DNA of 11,572 bases from NCBI GenBank assembly GCA_946547205.1, contig CAMNPA010000013.1:1-11572 (forward strand), read 5' to 3'. Position numbers and translations under genes: made by a program. This document shows positions 1 through 7,169 of this stretch, piece after piece; position 1 is the first letter of the stretch, and every line of letters begins with the position of its first letter. The stretch comes from an uncultured Selenomonadales bacterium (lineage in GTDB: Bacteria; Bacillota; Negativicutes; Selenomonadales; Selenomonadaceae). Below the pieces are notes generated by a model. It made no database searches and was not told the origin of the DNA. It saw only the letters and a program-made list of their open reading frames with translations.

Positions 1-615
1 GGTGCGGCGCGCGACATAAAATTTTTGACGGGCACCACGGCTTCGGAGTATCGCTATTGGCTGTTGTATTATGACGACATGCTTGACGATATGGCGGCGT
101 TTCACACGAAGATCACGCGCAGTTTTTACGAGAATGAATTTGTTGCGAGCGAAAAATTTTATCGGACGTGGCAGAAAAATCACGAGGACATTGCCGAGGA
201 CGTGCGCTATCTTGAATTTGCTAATCAGATTGATTGGCGCGTGGGTCAGGAATTGACGGCGGAATATCAATCTGCCTTCGACGACGTGTATCTTTATCTG
301 TTCAGTCAATCGGCGTCCACCAAAAATTTGGGCTCGTGTCACGCGATAGATTTGCCGTTCGTCTTCAACAATCCAAGCGAGGGCATTGAGTCGAAACCGT
401 CGGCGAAATTGGTTAAGCAAGTTCAAACGACGTGGACGACCTTCGCGGCGACGGGCAATCCCAACAACGCTTTGATACCGCAATGGAAAAAATACAGCGT
501 CGACGACCGCGAGACTATGGAGATAAATTCTTCGGCGTGGACTTGCCATAAAGATTTGAACGTGCAAAATTTAAACGAGTTGCGCCGCGTCTACGAAGAT
601 TATTTGCTTGATTGA
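1..615 (+). CDS. Type-B carboxylesterase (para-nitrobenzyl esterase family), C-terminal part
   Basis: This is the 3' end of a larger gene; the frame is open from base 1, so the visible 204 residues lack the N-terminus and the nucleophile-elbow serine. The visible part starts with a GAARDIKFLTGTTASE stretch typical of the region just before the acid residue of type-B carboxylesterases. The catalytic histidine region is visible as LGSCHAIDLPFVFNN (His codon at 340-342), matching the family pattern G-x-x-H-x-x-[ED]-[LI]-P-[FY]-V-F. The C-terminal W-x-x-F-A-x-x-G-N-P signature is also present (near 433-465). The family hydrolyses carboxylic esters; the natural substrate cannot be read from sequence. 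It is followed after 24 bases by a small gene with its own ribosome site. Family assignment is firm; whether the whole protein is exported cannot be seen here. Confidence 0.85.
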   Translation, partial: GAARDIKFLTGTTASEYRYWLLYYDDMLDDMAAFHTKITRSFYENEFVASEKFYRTWQKNHEDIAEDVRYLEFANQIDWRVGQELTAEYQSAFDDVYLYLFSQSASTKNLGSCHAIDLPFVFNNPSEGIESKPSAKLVKQVQTTWTTFAATGNPNNALIPQWKKYSVDDRETMEINSSAWTCHKDLNVQNLNELRRVYEDYLLD

Positions 616-639
616 CGGCAAAATTTCAGGAGGCTTGAC

Positions 640-909
640 ATGTATTATTATTCGACGTTTGACGGCATTATCACGACACACAGCGCGTTGGAGACCGATG
701 AATATTCAATGCCTTGCGTGCGCGTCCACTTTGAACGTCCGAATCAGAATAACGGCTTTGATTTCGCGGACGGCAGAATTCCGCACTTCAATTTTCAAAA
801 GGCGTTCGGATTCTCTGAAGACGAGCTTTTCAAGTTGCGCGAGTACATGCGGAACAATTCGTTTCTGATTTGGGAATTTGCACAAAAAGGCGGTGGCAAA
901 AATGCCTAA
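640..909 (+). CDS. Small protein of unknown function (89 aa)
   Basis: An ATG at 640 follows a perfect AGGAGG (628-633) with six bases between, so this is very likely translated. The product is 89 residues, aromatic-rich at its N-terminus (MYYYSTFDGIITTHS), with no signal peptide or membrane segment. The middle is polar; the C-terminal third (about residues 55-80) looks helical (FSEDELFKLREYMRNNSF), and the end is short and basic (KGGGKN). I do not recognise a family. It lies between the esterase and a small exported protein, 24 and 42 bases away, so co-transcription is likely, but that context gives no function. Confidence 0.7.
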   Translation: MYYYSTFDGIITTHSALETDEYSMPCVRVHFERPNQNNGFDFADGRIPHFNFQKAFGFSEDELFKLREYMRNNSFLIWEFAQKGGGKNA

Positions 910-951
910 GGTCATTGAGTTTTGCCGTGTGTTGAAAGGAGTTTGATTGTC

Positions 952-1428
952 GTGAAAAAATTTCTCGTGCTCGTCGTGATGCTCTGCGCCGTGATGATCT
1001 CGTCGACGGCTTCGGCAGAGGCTGATTGGATTAAAGTCGGCTCAGATAAATACATCACCGTTTGGGTAGATAGTAACTCCATTAGTCTCGATCGCAACTA
1101 CTATACAAACTATATCATTCGCGCATCTGTTAAAATCGTATACACCGATGAAGGGCGACAACGCGAAATTGAAAGATATCGTTCAAATGGTAAACCGTTG
1201 CCAAAAGAAATTTATAATCTTTCACACGACATAGATTTATTTTGTTTTAAGGATGCCACGGATAGCATTAAATGTTTTGATTGTTTAAAGCAAGTTTCTT
1301 ACACTCACAATGGAGCTACAATCCCTGATATGAGTTTTTCTCGTCGTAAACCAAAATGGACTATCATTTTACCCGATACCATTATTGAAAAAATTTTTGA
1401 TTCGATTATCACACGAATTTCAAAATAA
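952..1428 (+). CDS. Small exported protein, surface-adhesin-E-like (158 aa)
   Basis: The GTG at 952 is chosen as start because AAGGAG at 936-941 is spaced 10 bases from it and the protein then begins directly with a signal peptide: V-K-K, a hydrophobic core (FLVLVVMLCAVMI) and a signal peptidase I site at about ASA|EA (residues 20-22). The mature part opens with ADWIKVGSDKYITVWVDSNS, a layout seen in short secreted proteins of Negativicutes related to the surface-adhesin E family (W-x-x-[VI] then a Y...V.VD..SI strand). Three cysteines cluster at CFKDATDSIKCFDC. The assignment rests on recalled resemblance only; function is unknown. The mature-protein part is clearly more AT-rich than its neighbours, while the signal peptide is not. 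The stop lies 30 bases before argC. Confidence 0.7.
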   Translation: MKKFLVLVVMLCAVMISSTASAEADWIKVGSDKYITVWVDSNSISLDRNYYTNYIIRASVKIVYTDEGRQREIERYRSNGKPLPKEIYNLSHDIDLFCFKDATDSIKCFDCLKQVSYTHNGATIPDMSFSRRKPKWTIILPDTIIEKIFDSIITRISK

Positions 1429-1458
1429 ATATGAACAAATTTTGAGGAGGAAAAAATT

Positions 1459-2496
1459 TTGGTAAAAGTCAGCGTAATCGGTGCGACGGGCTACGCGGGC
1501 GCGGAACTCTTGTCGATTTTGATTCGGCACCCGCAAGCTCAAATCGCGCACATCACATCGGAAAGCCACACCGGCAAAAAAATTTCGGAGCTGTATCCAC
1601 ACCTGCGCGGGATTTGCGATTTAACGCTTGAATCGTTGGAAGACATTGAATCAATCGGCGCGGACAGCGATTTTATTTTCATCGCACTGCCGCACGGTCA
1701 CGCAATGGACGCCGGACTTAAACTCGACAATTTGCCCGTGAGAATCATCGACCTCGGCGCGGATTATCGTTTCAGCGACACCGACGTTTATGAATCGTGG
1801 TACAACGTTCCGCACACTCATAAAGACGCGCACAGAGTTTACGGGCTGGCGGAAATTTATCGCAACCAAATTCGCGACGCAAAAATTATCGGCAACGCGG
1901 GCTGTTTCACGACGGCATCGATTTTGGCATTGGCTCCGCTCGTCAAACATCATCTCGTTGATGCGAATTCAATCATCGTCGACGCGGCAAGCGGTGTTTC
2001 CGGCGCGGGCAGAGGCTTGAAACTCGGCAACCACTTCGCCGAACTTTACGACAACTTCAAGGCTTACAACGTCGCTCATCATCGTCACACGCCCGAAATT
2101 GAACAGGCTCTTAAAGACCTTAGCGGCGAAGAAATTATCATCAACTTCACTCCGCATTTGGTGCCGATGTCGCGCGGAATTTTGGCAACGTGTTATGCCA
2201 CGCTCAAGGAAAATGTAAGCGGCGAAATGGTCGACGCGGCGTTTCATAAAATGTACGGCGCAGAAAAATTTATTCGGCTGCTCGGACGTGACGCTTATCC
2301 CGAAACAAAATTCGTGCGCGGCTCAAATTATTGCGATCTCGGCTGGCACATTGACGAACGCACGCGACGTGTTATAATCCTTTCCGCGATTGACAATCTC
2401 GTCAAAGGTGCGGCAGGTCAAGCGGTTCAGAACTTCAACATTGCCGCCGGCTTTTACGAAAACATTGCTCTTGACGTTGTACCTTTTTATCCTTGA
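1459..2496 (+). CDS. argC: N-acetyl-gamma-glutamyl-phosphate reductase
   Basis: ArgC makes N-acetylglutamate 5-semialdehyde from N-acetylglutamyl phosphate with NADPH, the third step of arginine synthesis, in the cytosol. The 345-residue length is normal for the short (type 1) form. Visible features: the N-terminal Rossmann motif GATGYAGAELL (residues 8-18); the catalytic cysteine Cys149 in GNAGCFTT; the conserved HHRHTPEIEQ segment (207-216) holding the catalytic histidine; and FTPHLVPMSRGI (230-241). The start is a TTG at 1459, supported by AGGAGG at 1445-1450 with eight bases between, and by the frame beginning right at the Rossmann strand (LVKVSVIGATG); no ATG fits. argJ follows after 27 bases. 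No convincing ArgR box is seen in the short gap upstream, so control is probably from further upstream. Confidence 0.97.
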   Translation: MVKVSVIGATGYAGAELLSILIRHPQAQIAHITSESHTGKKISELYPHLRGICDLTLESLEDIESIGADSDFIFIALPHGHAMDAGLKLDNLPVRIIDLGADYRFSDTDVYESWYNVPHTHKDAHRVYGLAEIYRNQIRDAKIIGNAGCFTTASILALAPLVKHHLVDANSIIVDAASGVSGAGRGLKLGNHFAELYDNFKAYNVAHHRHTPEIEQALKDLSGEEIIINFTPHLVPMSRGILATCYATLKENVSGEMVDAAFHKMYGAEKFIRLLGRDAYPETKFVRGSNYCDLGWHIDERTRRVIILSAIDNLVKGAAGQAVQNFNIAAGFYENIALDVVPFYP

Positions 2497-2523
2497 AAAA
2501 TTTTTGCGAAGGAGTTTTGCATA

Positions 2524-3738
2524 ATGTTCAGTGAGAATCATAAAAATGCGGGCGTGGCTTATCCGCAAGGTTTCAAAGCGGCAGGTGTTCGCGCAGGCAT
2601 TAAAAAGAACGGCAACCTTGATGTGGCTGTCATTCACACAGAACGCACGGCGGCTGTCGCGGGCGTCTTCACGCAGAATTTGGTTGCGGCGGCTCCCGTT
2701 TACTACAGCAAAAAAGTTGTCGCGACGGGCACGGCTCATGCTGTCGTTGCCAATGCCGGTTGCGCAAATGCCTGCACAGGTGAGCAAGGTCTTCGTGACG
2801 CAGAGAGTATGGCTCAAATTGCCGCGCAGGAACTCAACTGCAATGCCGACGATGTAATTGTTGCGTCAACGGGACTTATCGGCTCGAATTTGCCGATGGA
2901 CAAAATGGCGGCGGGCATTAAAGACGCTGTTCAAAATCTCTCTCGCGAAGGTTCCGTTAATGCCGGCAATGCTATCGTCACGACGGACACTTACTCAAAA
3001 GCTTGCGCGACCGAAATCGAAATTGGCGGCGTGGAAGTGCGATTCGGTGCCATTGCCAAAGGTTCCGGCATGATTCGCCCGAATATGGCAACGATGCTTT
3101 GTTTCATCACAACCGACGCCGACATTGACCAAAAACTTTTGCAGACGGCTCTTAGCGACGCAACGGAAATTTCATTCAACATGATCAGCGTTGACGGCGA
3201 CATGAGCACGAACGATTCGGTTGTTGTATTGGCGAACGGTGCGGCGGGCAATAAAAAAATCGTCGACAAACTTTCTGCCGACTACGAGAAATTTTTTGAG
3301 ACGCTCAAGACGATTTGCATTGAACTTGCCAAACGAATTGCTTCCGACGGCGAAGGCGCGACGAAGTTCATCACAATCAACGTCACGGGCGCGAAGTCTT
3401 TTGCAGACGCTAAGCAGGTCGGTATGGCTGTTGCGAATTCTCCGCTGTGCAAGACCGCAATTTTCGGGCAAGACCTCAACGCGGGCAGATTTATTTGCGC
3501 GGTCGGCTATTCCGGCGTCAAACTCGATCCCGACAAAGTCGTTATCAAATTCGGCGACATCACCGTTTATGCCGACGGACTCGTCACGAAATTTGACCAA
3601 GAAGCTGCCAGAAAAATTTTGAGCGAACACGACATCACAATCTACATTGAAATTAATGAAGGTAATGATTCTGCAACGGTTTATAGTTGTGACCTATCAT
3701 ATCGCTATGTCAGTATCAACGCAGAATATATCTCGTAA
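2524..3738 (+). CDS. argJ: Bifunctional ornithine acetyltransferase / N-acetylglutamate synthase
   Basis: ArgJ moves the acetyl group from N-acetylornithine to glutamate, closing the acetyl cycle of arginine synthesis. The protein is 404 residues, full length for the family. It is made as a precursor that cuts itself: the site is seen in KGSGMIRPNMATML, with Thr190 as the expected new N-terminal nucleophile. STGLIG (115-120) matches the oxyanion-hole motif and VDGDMSTNDS (223-232) is also conserved. The ATG at 2524 has GAAGGAG at 2509-2515. Whether it is bifunctional (acetyl-CoA-using) or only a transferase cannot be decided by eye. Two oddities: the usual N-W-G-R motif reads LNAGRF (318-323), Trp replaced by Ala; and the last roughly 28 codons use T-ending and A-ending codons unlike the rest. 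The next gene is a nuclease, not argB. Confidence 0.96.
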   Translation: MFSENHKNAGVAYPQGFKAAGVRAGIKKNGNLDVAVIHTERTAAVAGVFTQNLVAAAPVYYSKKVVATGTAHAVVANAGCANACTGEQGLRDAESMAQIAAQELNCNADDVIVASTGLIGSNLPMDKMAAGIKDAVQNLSREGSVNAGNAIVTTDTYSKACATEIEIGGVEVRFGAIAKGSGMIRPNMATMLCFITTDADIDQKLLQTALSDATEISFNMISVDGDMSTNDSVVVLANGAAGNKKIVDKLSADYEKFFETLKTICIELAKRIASDGEGATKFITINVTGAKSFADAKQVGMAVANSPLCKTAIFGQDLNAGRFICAVGYSGVKLDPDKVVIKFGDITVYADGLVTKFDQEAARKILSEHDITIYIEINEGNDSATVYSCDLSYRYVSINAEYIS

Positions 3739-3764
3739 TTGAGAAAATTTAGAGGCGTAGCGCA

Positions 3765-4979
3765 ATGGCTAAAAAAATTATCGGCATATACCAAATCACC
3801 TGCACCGTGAACAATTGGAGATATATCGGGCAGAGCATCGACATCAAGCGGCGATTCAATCAACATAAACGCAAACCGCCCGACGGAATGATTGACGACG
3901 TTGCGAAATACGGTATCGACAAATTCAAGTTTGAGATTCTCGAAGAGTGCGCTCCCGAAGAACTCACTGCGCGGGAAGATTTTTACTTGAGCACGCTCAA
4001 TCCCGAATACAACATTCGCACGGAAGGGCACGGCATTTCAGAGGAAGCTCGAAAGAAACTTCGTGAATCGAAACTCGGCAAAAAACGTCCCGATATAAGT
4101 CGTCGTGTCAAATGCGTTGAGACAGGCGAGGTCTTTGAAAGTCTTCGTGCCGCCGCGAAATGGTGCAATGTTCCGCCGCCAAACTTGAGCGCGTTGCTTG
4201 CGGGCAAAGGTCGAACGCTCGGCGGTTTTCATTGGATTTTCGCTGATGAAGACGAAGAGGCGGCTCTCGAAAGAATTCGTCAAATGCCCGAAGGTCATCA
4301 TCCAACAGAAGAAACTCTCAAAAAGCAACGTCGAGTAAAGCTTGGCAGAAAACTTTCGCCCGAACACTGCGATAAAATTCGTCAAGCGCACATTGGAAAG
4401 AGTTGGAAAGAATCGACTTACGAGAAATTTTGCAGGAAAATTCGTTGCATCGAGACAGGTGAAATTTTTTCAAGCATTAAAGAAGCGGCAGAACATTACA
4501 ATCTCAAACGTCCCAATATCTCCGCTGCATTATCGGGCAAATCTAAATCGTGCGGCGGTTATCATTGGGAATATGTCGACGGGCAATCTCCTAAGCAACG
4601 TTCCGAAAATTTCCGTCGAAAAGTCAGCAAACCTGTCCGTTGCGTCGAGACCGGCATTGTCTATGAAAGTGTCAGTAAGGCGGCGGAAGCGTTCGGTGTC
4701 ACGGATTCTGCTATCGACAACGCGGCGAGCGGTAAACGTGAAAAATCTTGCGGCTATCATTGGGAATTTTTTGACGGCGAACTTCCGCCTTTGGAAGAAA
4801 CTCAAACTGTTGCGCCAATGTTGATTATGTGTGTCGATACGCAAGAAATTTTTCAAACTCTGCACGACGCCGCAGAAAAATTCGGCATTTCTACAGCCGC
4901 AATCAGTCACGCGTTGAACGGTCGCGCAAAGTCGGCCGGCGGTCATCAATGGAAATTTCGCGCGACGTTGTCGGCTTGA
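3765..4979 (+). CDS. GIY-YIG endonuclease with NUMOD-type DNA-binding modules (homing-endonuclease-like)
   Basis: The ATG at 3765 follows AGAGG (3751-3755). Residues 1-90 are a GIY-YIG nuclease domain: GIY at 7-9, YIG at 20-22, the catalytic arginine at 29/30 (DIKRRFNQH), the metal-binding glutamate at Glu71 in LTAREDFYL, and the closing YNI at 82-84. Next come NUMOD3-like basic helices (about 91-110 and 181-216: S-x-E-x-x-x-K-x-R...GK). Four copies of a module of about 45 residues follow a C-x-x-[TD]...F-x-[ST]...AA...I-x-x-A-x-x-G...GG-x-HW pattern at about 115-159, 226-270, 290-335 and 353-398; these look like NUMOD1-type HTH units. Such layouts are typical of homing endonucleases from introns or free-standing genes. 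No intron or intein is visible. It sits 26 bases after argJ and ends just before a terminator. The true target is unknown. Confidence 0.88.
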   Translation: MAKKIIGIYQITCTVNNWRYIGQSIDIKRRFNQHKRKPPDGMIDDVAKYGIDKFKFEILEECAPEELTAREDFYLSTLNPEYNIRTEGHGISEEARKKLRESKLGKKRPDISRRVKCVETGEVFESLRAAAKWCNVPPPNLSALLAGKGRTLGGFHWIFADEDEEAALERIRQMPEGHHPTEETLKKQRRVKLGRKLSPEHCDKIRQAHIGKSWKESTYEKFCRKIRCIETGEIFSSIKEAAEHYNLKRPNISAALSGKSKSCGGYHWEYVDGQSPKQRSENFRRKVSKPVRCVETGIVYESVSKAAEAFGVTDSAIDNAASGKREKSCGYHWEFFDGELPPLEETQTVAPMLIMCVDTQEIFQTLHDAAEKFGISTAAISHALNGRAKSAGGHQWKFRATLSA

Positions 4980-4995
4980 ACTTTTCACAAAAATT

Positions 4996-5030
4996 ATCCT
5001 CATCGAGAATTGCGGTGAGGATTTTTTTTT
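4996..5030 (+). terminator. Rho-independent terminator after the nuclease gene
   Basis: A 10-base arm ATCCTCATCG (4996-5005) pairs with CGGTGAGGAT (5013-5022), with one T-G wobble, around a seven-base loop, and runs straight into nine T residues (5022-5030). It lies 17 bases after the nuclease stop codon and is the first clear terminator from the left edge of the window, so it probably ends the transcript carrying argC and argJ. Confidence 0.9.
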
Positions 5031-5038
5031 GCTATCAT
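5010..5038 (+). promoter_or_regulatory. Likely sigma-A promoter for the 418-aa exported protein, overlapping the terminator
   Basis: A TTGCGG (5010-5015) and TATCAT (5033-5038) are separated by exactly 17 bases; the -10 is preceded by TGC, an extended -10 (TGn). Only three bases of the -35 match consensus, but five of six match in the -10. The -35 lies in the loop and 3' arm of the terminator hairpin and the spacer is its T-tract. Predicted transcription start is near 5045, leaving about 20 bases before the ATG at 5065. Confidence 0.5.
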
Positions 5039-5064
5039 GTGACAAAATTTTAGGAGGTGCGACA

Positions 5065-6321
5065 ATGAAAAAAATTTTTGTGACAATCTGCACGGCGATA
5101 ACGATTTTGATTGTGCAGTCGTCCGCGCAGGCTTACGGGCTTTTCTGGTACGACATGAGCTCGCAGATAGCGCAGTGGAAAAAACTCGTCATCTTTCCGC
5201 TTGCCTATTCCAACGACAAAAATAATTATCTCATCAGCCGCGACGAAACGTCATTGCTGTTTTGGGAAAACAAGCACTTGATGGAACGGCTTGAGAAAAA
5301 AATTAAGAACATGCACACAGTCAGACTTGCGCCGGGCATAAAGGAGAAAGACGAAATTTTAATCGACAAGTTCAGCGTGTTGCTTGAACCTTATCCAAAT
5401 GAACAGGCGCGCGCAAAAGCAGTCTTCGAGCAGACGGGCGCGGATATGTATCTCTTCCCGCGATTCAAGGAAAAACGAATTCAAACGGACACTTCGCCGC
5501 GAACGGAAGTAAACGTTCAACTTAGCTCGTGGACGGAAATATCGGGCAGCCCGAACAGCGACGGCATTTACGATAAGCGCACGTGGACGGAACATCACGT
5601 CATTCCCGAAAAGCAAGTTCATCTGCACATCATGAAGTTGGAGTTTGAAGGTTACGACACGGAGACGGCAAAAAAAGTTCTGCTGTTCCTGGACGAGAGA
5701 CGCGATTACAACGTTGACGACAAGCACCAGTTCAGAAGCATTACGAAATACATTCGCAAGGACTTCGGCGAACTCAAGAGCGGAAAACATAAGGACAAGG
5801 ATAAAGCCGGCGCGATTAAAATCGGCTTCAAGAACATAAATCTTCCGAGCGATGTCGGCGGCGATGAATATTCGCTCAAGAGCGCGTATTTCGGCATGAA
5901 GTTTGAAGTTATGGACAAGTTGAAAGGTGTCAGTGTCATCACCGACGCCACGAGCGATAAACAAATCGATTATTACGTTGAAGGCGACGTTTCGACGTGG
6001 AAAATGTCTTCGATATGGCACGCGCCGCACGTCACGACACGCGCCGAGATTGTCAGCACTGAAAAGGACAAGTGGAAAGACGCCAAGGGCAACGAACACA
6101 CGAAATACACGCGCAAATATAAGGAAGTCATTGACGATCACTTTGCCTATTGGAGTTTCACTTGGCATATCGGCGCAACGTTCCGCCTCGTCAATGCGAA
6201 GACCGGTCAAGTTGTAGTTTCCTACAGCAATTATGAGACGAACGATAAACCTATGGACGCTTACAGAAAAATTCTCCGCGACTTTTGCAAGGAAGTCAAT
6301 GCTCGTTTCCAGGCGAAATGA
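5065..6321 (+). CDS. Exported protein of unknown function (418 aa)
   Basis: The ATG at 5065 has AGGAGG at 5052-5057 and starts a clean signal peptide: M-K-K, hydrophobic core IFVTICTAITILIVQ, and a signal peptidase I site AQA|Y at residues 21-24, with no lipobox cysteine. The mature protein is charged and has no further membrane segments, so it should be periplasmic or secreted. The two halves look alike in layout: each has a strand-like start (KKLVIFPLAYS at 39-49; AIKIGFKNINL at 250-260), a helix ending in a [KL]-x-M/G-x-x-[TS]-V turn, an acidic stretch, a G-x-D/DYY strand (125-133; 301-309) and a later S-x-W segment. The first half also has a Lys-rich linker to the second (about 236-248). 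I do not recognise a family. It is alone between two terminators and has its own probable promoter. Confidence 0.8.
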   Translation: MKKIFVTICTAITILIVQSSAQAYGLFWYDMSSQIAQWKKLVIFPLAYSNDKNNYLISRDETSLLFWENKHLMERLEKKIKNMHTVRLAPGIKEKDEILIDKFSVLLEPYPNEQARAKAVFEQTGADMYLFPRFKEKRIQTDTSPRTEVNVQLSSWTEISGSPNSDGIYDKRTWTEHHVIPEKQVHLHIMKLEFEGYDTETAKKVLLFLDERRDYNVDDKHQFRSITKYIRKDFGELKSGKHKDKDKAGAIKIGFKNINLPSDVGGDEYSLKSAYFGMKFEVMDKLKGVSVITDATSDKQIDYYVEGDVSTWKMSSIWHAPHVTTRAEIVSTEKDKWKDAKGNEHTKYTRKYKEVIDDHFAYWSFTWHIGATFRLVNAKTGQVVVSYSNYETNDKPMDAYRKILRDFCKEVNARFQAK

Positions 6322-6336
6322 TTCGGAAAAAATTTT

Positions 6337-6369
6337 AGCCGGAAAGTCAACGCGACCTTCCGGCTTTTT
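6337..6369. terminator. Two-way terminator between the exported protein and the gpx operon
   Basis: AGCCGGAAAGTC (6337-6348) pairs with GACCTTCCGGCT (6354-6365) with one A-C mismatch and a five-base loop. It is followed on the plus strand by TTTTT and, read on the minus strand, by AAAATTTTTT. It therefore can end both converging genes: the plus-strand exported protein (stop at 6321) and the minus-strand peroxidase gene (stop at 6385). Confidence 0.88.
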
Positions 6370-6384
6370 GTTTGCAAAATATTT

Positions 6385-6930
6385 TTAGAGCAACTGTTCA
6401 ATGTCTTTGGCGATTGATGACGGCGTCGTAGTCGGCTCAAAACGCGCAACAACATTTCCGTCGCGGTCAATCAAAAATTTCGTGAAGTTCCATTTGATGC
6501 CGTCGCCTTCGAGATATTCGGGAAAATTTTTCTGCAGAGCGTCGAGCAACGGTTTTGCAACTGGATGATTCATGTCGAAGCCCGCGAATTTTTTCTGCGC
6601 CGTCAAATATTTGAACAGCGGTTGAGCACTCTCTCCGCGAACGTCGCCCTTTGCAAAAATCGGAAACGTCACGCCGTAATTGAGCTTGCAAAACTGCTGA
6701 ACTTCGTCATTGGTGCCCGGCTCTTGTCCGGCGAATTGGTTGCACGGGAAGCCGAGAATTTCCAAGCCGCGCGATTGATAGGCGTCGTAAAGTTTCTGCA
6801 GTTCGGCGAATTGCGGAGTGAAACCGCATTTGCTTGCCGTATTGACAATCAACAGCACCTTGCCGCGATAATCCGACAAAGATTTTTCCTCGCCGCGTTT
6901 AGTTTTAACCGTGAAGTCGTAAACGCTCAT
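6385..6930 (-). CDS. Glutathione peroxidase-family thiol peroxidase
   Basis: The 181-residue protein is normal length for bacterial glutathione peroxidase homologues, which reduce hydrogen and lipid peroxides in the cytosol, usually with thioredoxin-type rather than glutathione reductants. The peroxidatic site is NTASKCGFTPQ with Cys35 in the place of selenocysteine. The rest of the catalytic tetrad is visible: Gln69 in CNQFAGQEPG, and Trp147-Asn148 in IKWNFTKF. Cys81 (QQFCKLNYG) is in the position of the resolving cysteine of the two-cysteine type, and Cys63 lies in the FPCNQF motif. The ATG (6928-6930) overlaps the stop of the upstream glutaredoxin gene as ATGA, indicating translational coupling and a likely functional pair. 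A two-way terminator follows. Confidence 0.95.
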   Translation of the reverse strand: MSVYDFTVKTKRGEEKSLSDYRGKVLLIVNTASKCGFTPQFAELQKLYDAYQSRGLEILGFPCNQFAGQEPGTNDEVQQFCKLNYGVTFPIFAKGDVRGESAQPLFKYLTAQKKFAGFDMNHPVAKPLLDALQKNFPEYLEGDGIKWNFTKFLIDRDGNVVARFEPTTTPSSIAKDIEQLL

Positions 6931-7169
6931 TTTGCCATCTCCTCAATCAGTGCGTCGATTTTGCGCTTGTCGAAGCCGAGAACGTAATTTTTGCCGTCAA
7001 TGGTCGTCACGGGAACGGTCAAGTCTCCGGAAATTCTCAAGCACTCTTTAGCCGCCTCTTCGTCCAGTTCGATGTCGCGCACCTCGTATTCCACGCCGCG
7101 AGATTCAAGATAGCGTTTCGTCTTAACGCAGTAAGGACAGCTCTGAAACGAAAATACCTGGACTTTCAT
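6927..7169 (-). CDS. Glutaredoxin-like protein (80 aa)
   Basis: A short single-domain thioredoxin-fold protein of 80 residues. The redox motif CPYC is at residues 11-14 after the first strand (KVQVFSFQS), and the cis-proline loop appears as TVPVTTI (about 51-57). The C-terminal part has the G-F-D/x-x-x-I pattern of glutaredoxins and NrdH-type redoxins. It probably passes electrons to disulfides, and its overlap (ATGA) with the glutathione peroxidase gene suggests that enzyme as a partner. The ATG start (7167-7169) has an ideal AAGGAGG at 7177-7183. That ribosome site lies inside the end of an HTH-like reading frame whose TGA also overlaps this ATG. Whether it uses glutathione, thioredoxin reductase or another donor cannot be seen. 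Confidence 0.92.
   Translation of the reverse strand: MKVQVFSFQSCPYCVKTKRYLESRGVEYEVRDIELDEEAAKECLRISGDLTVPVTTIDGKNYVLGFDKRKIDALIEEMAK

Noticed and set aside
1428..1459. A possible ArgR operator just before argC (ATATGAACAAATTTTG)
   Set aside because: It lacks the TGAAT/ATTCA half-sites of an ARG box and lies within a short intergenic gap.
2323..3630. Long minus-strand frames opposite argC and argJ
   Set aside because: They arise from third-position base bias of the conserved plus-strand genes and show no family features.
5359..6210. A 283-codon minus-strand frame opposite the exported protein
   Set aside because: It has no ribosome site, low-complexity Arg/Val/Ala-rich content and no domain, while the plus frame has a signal peptide and strong ribosome site. 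It is an antisense shadow.
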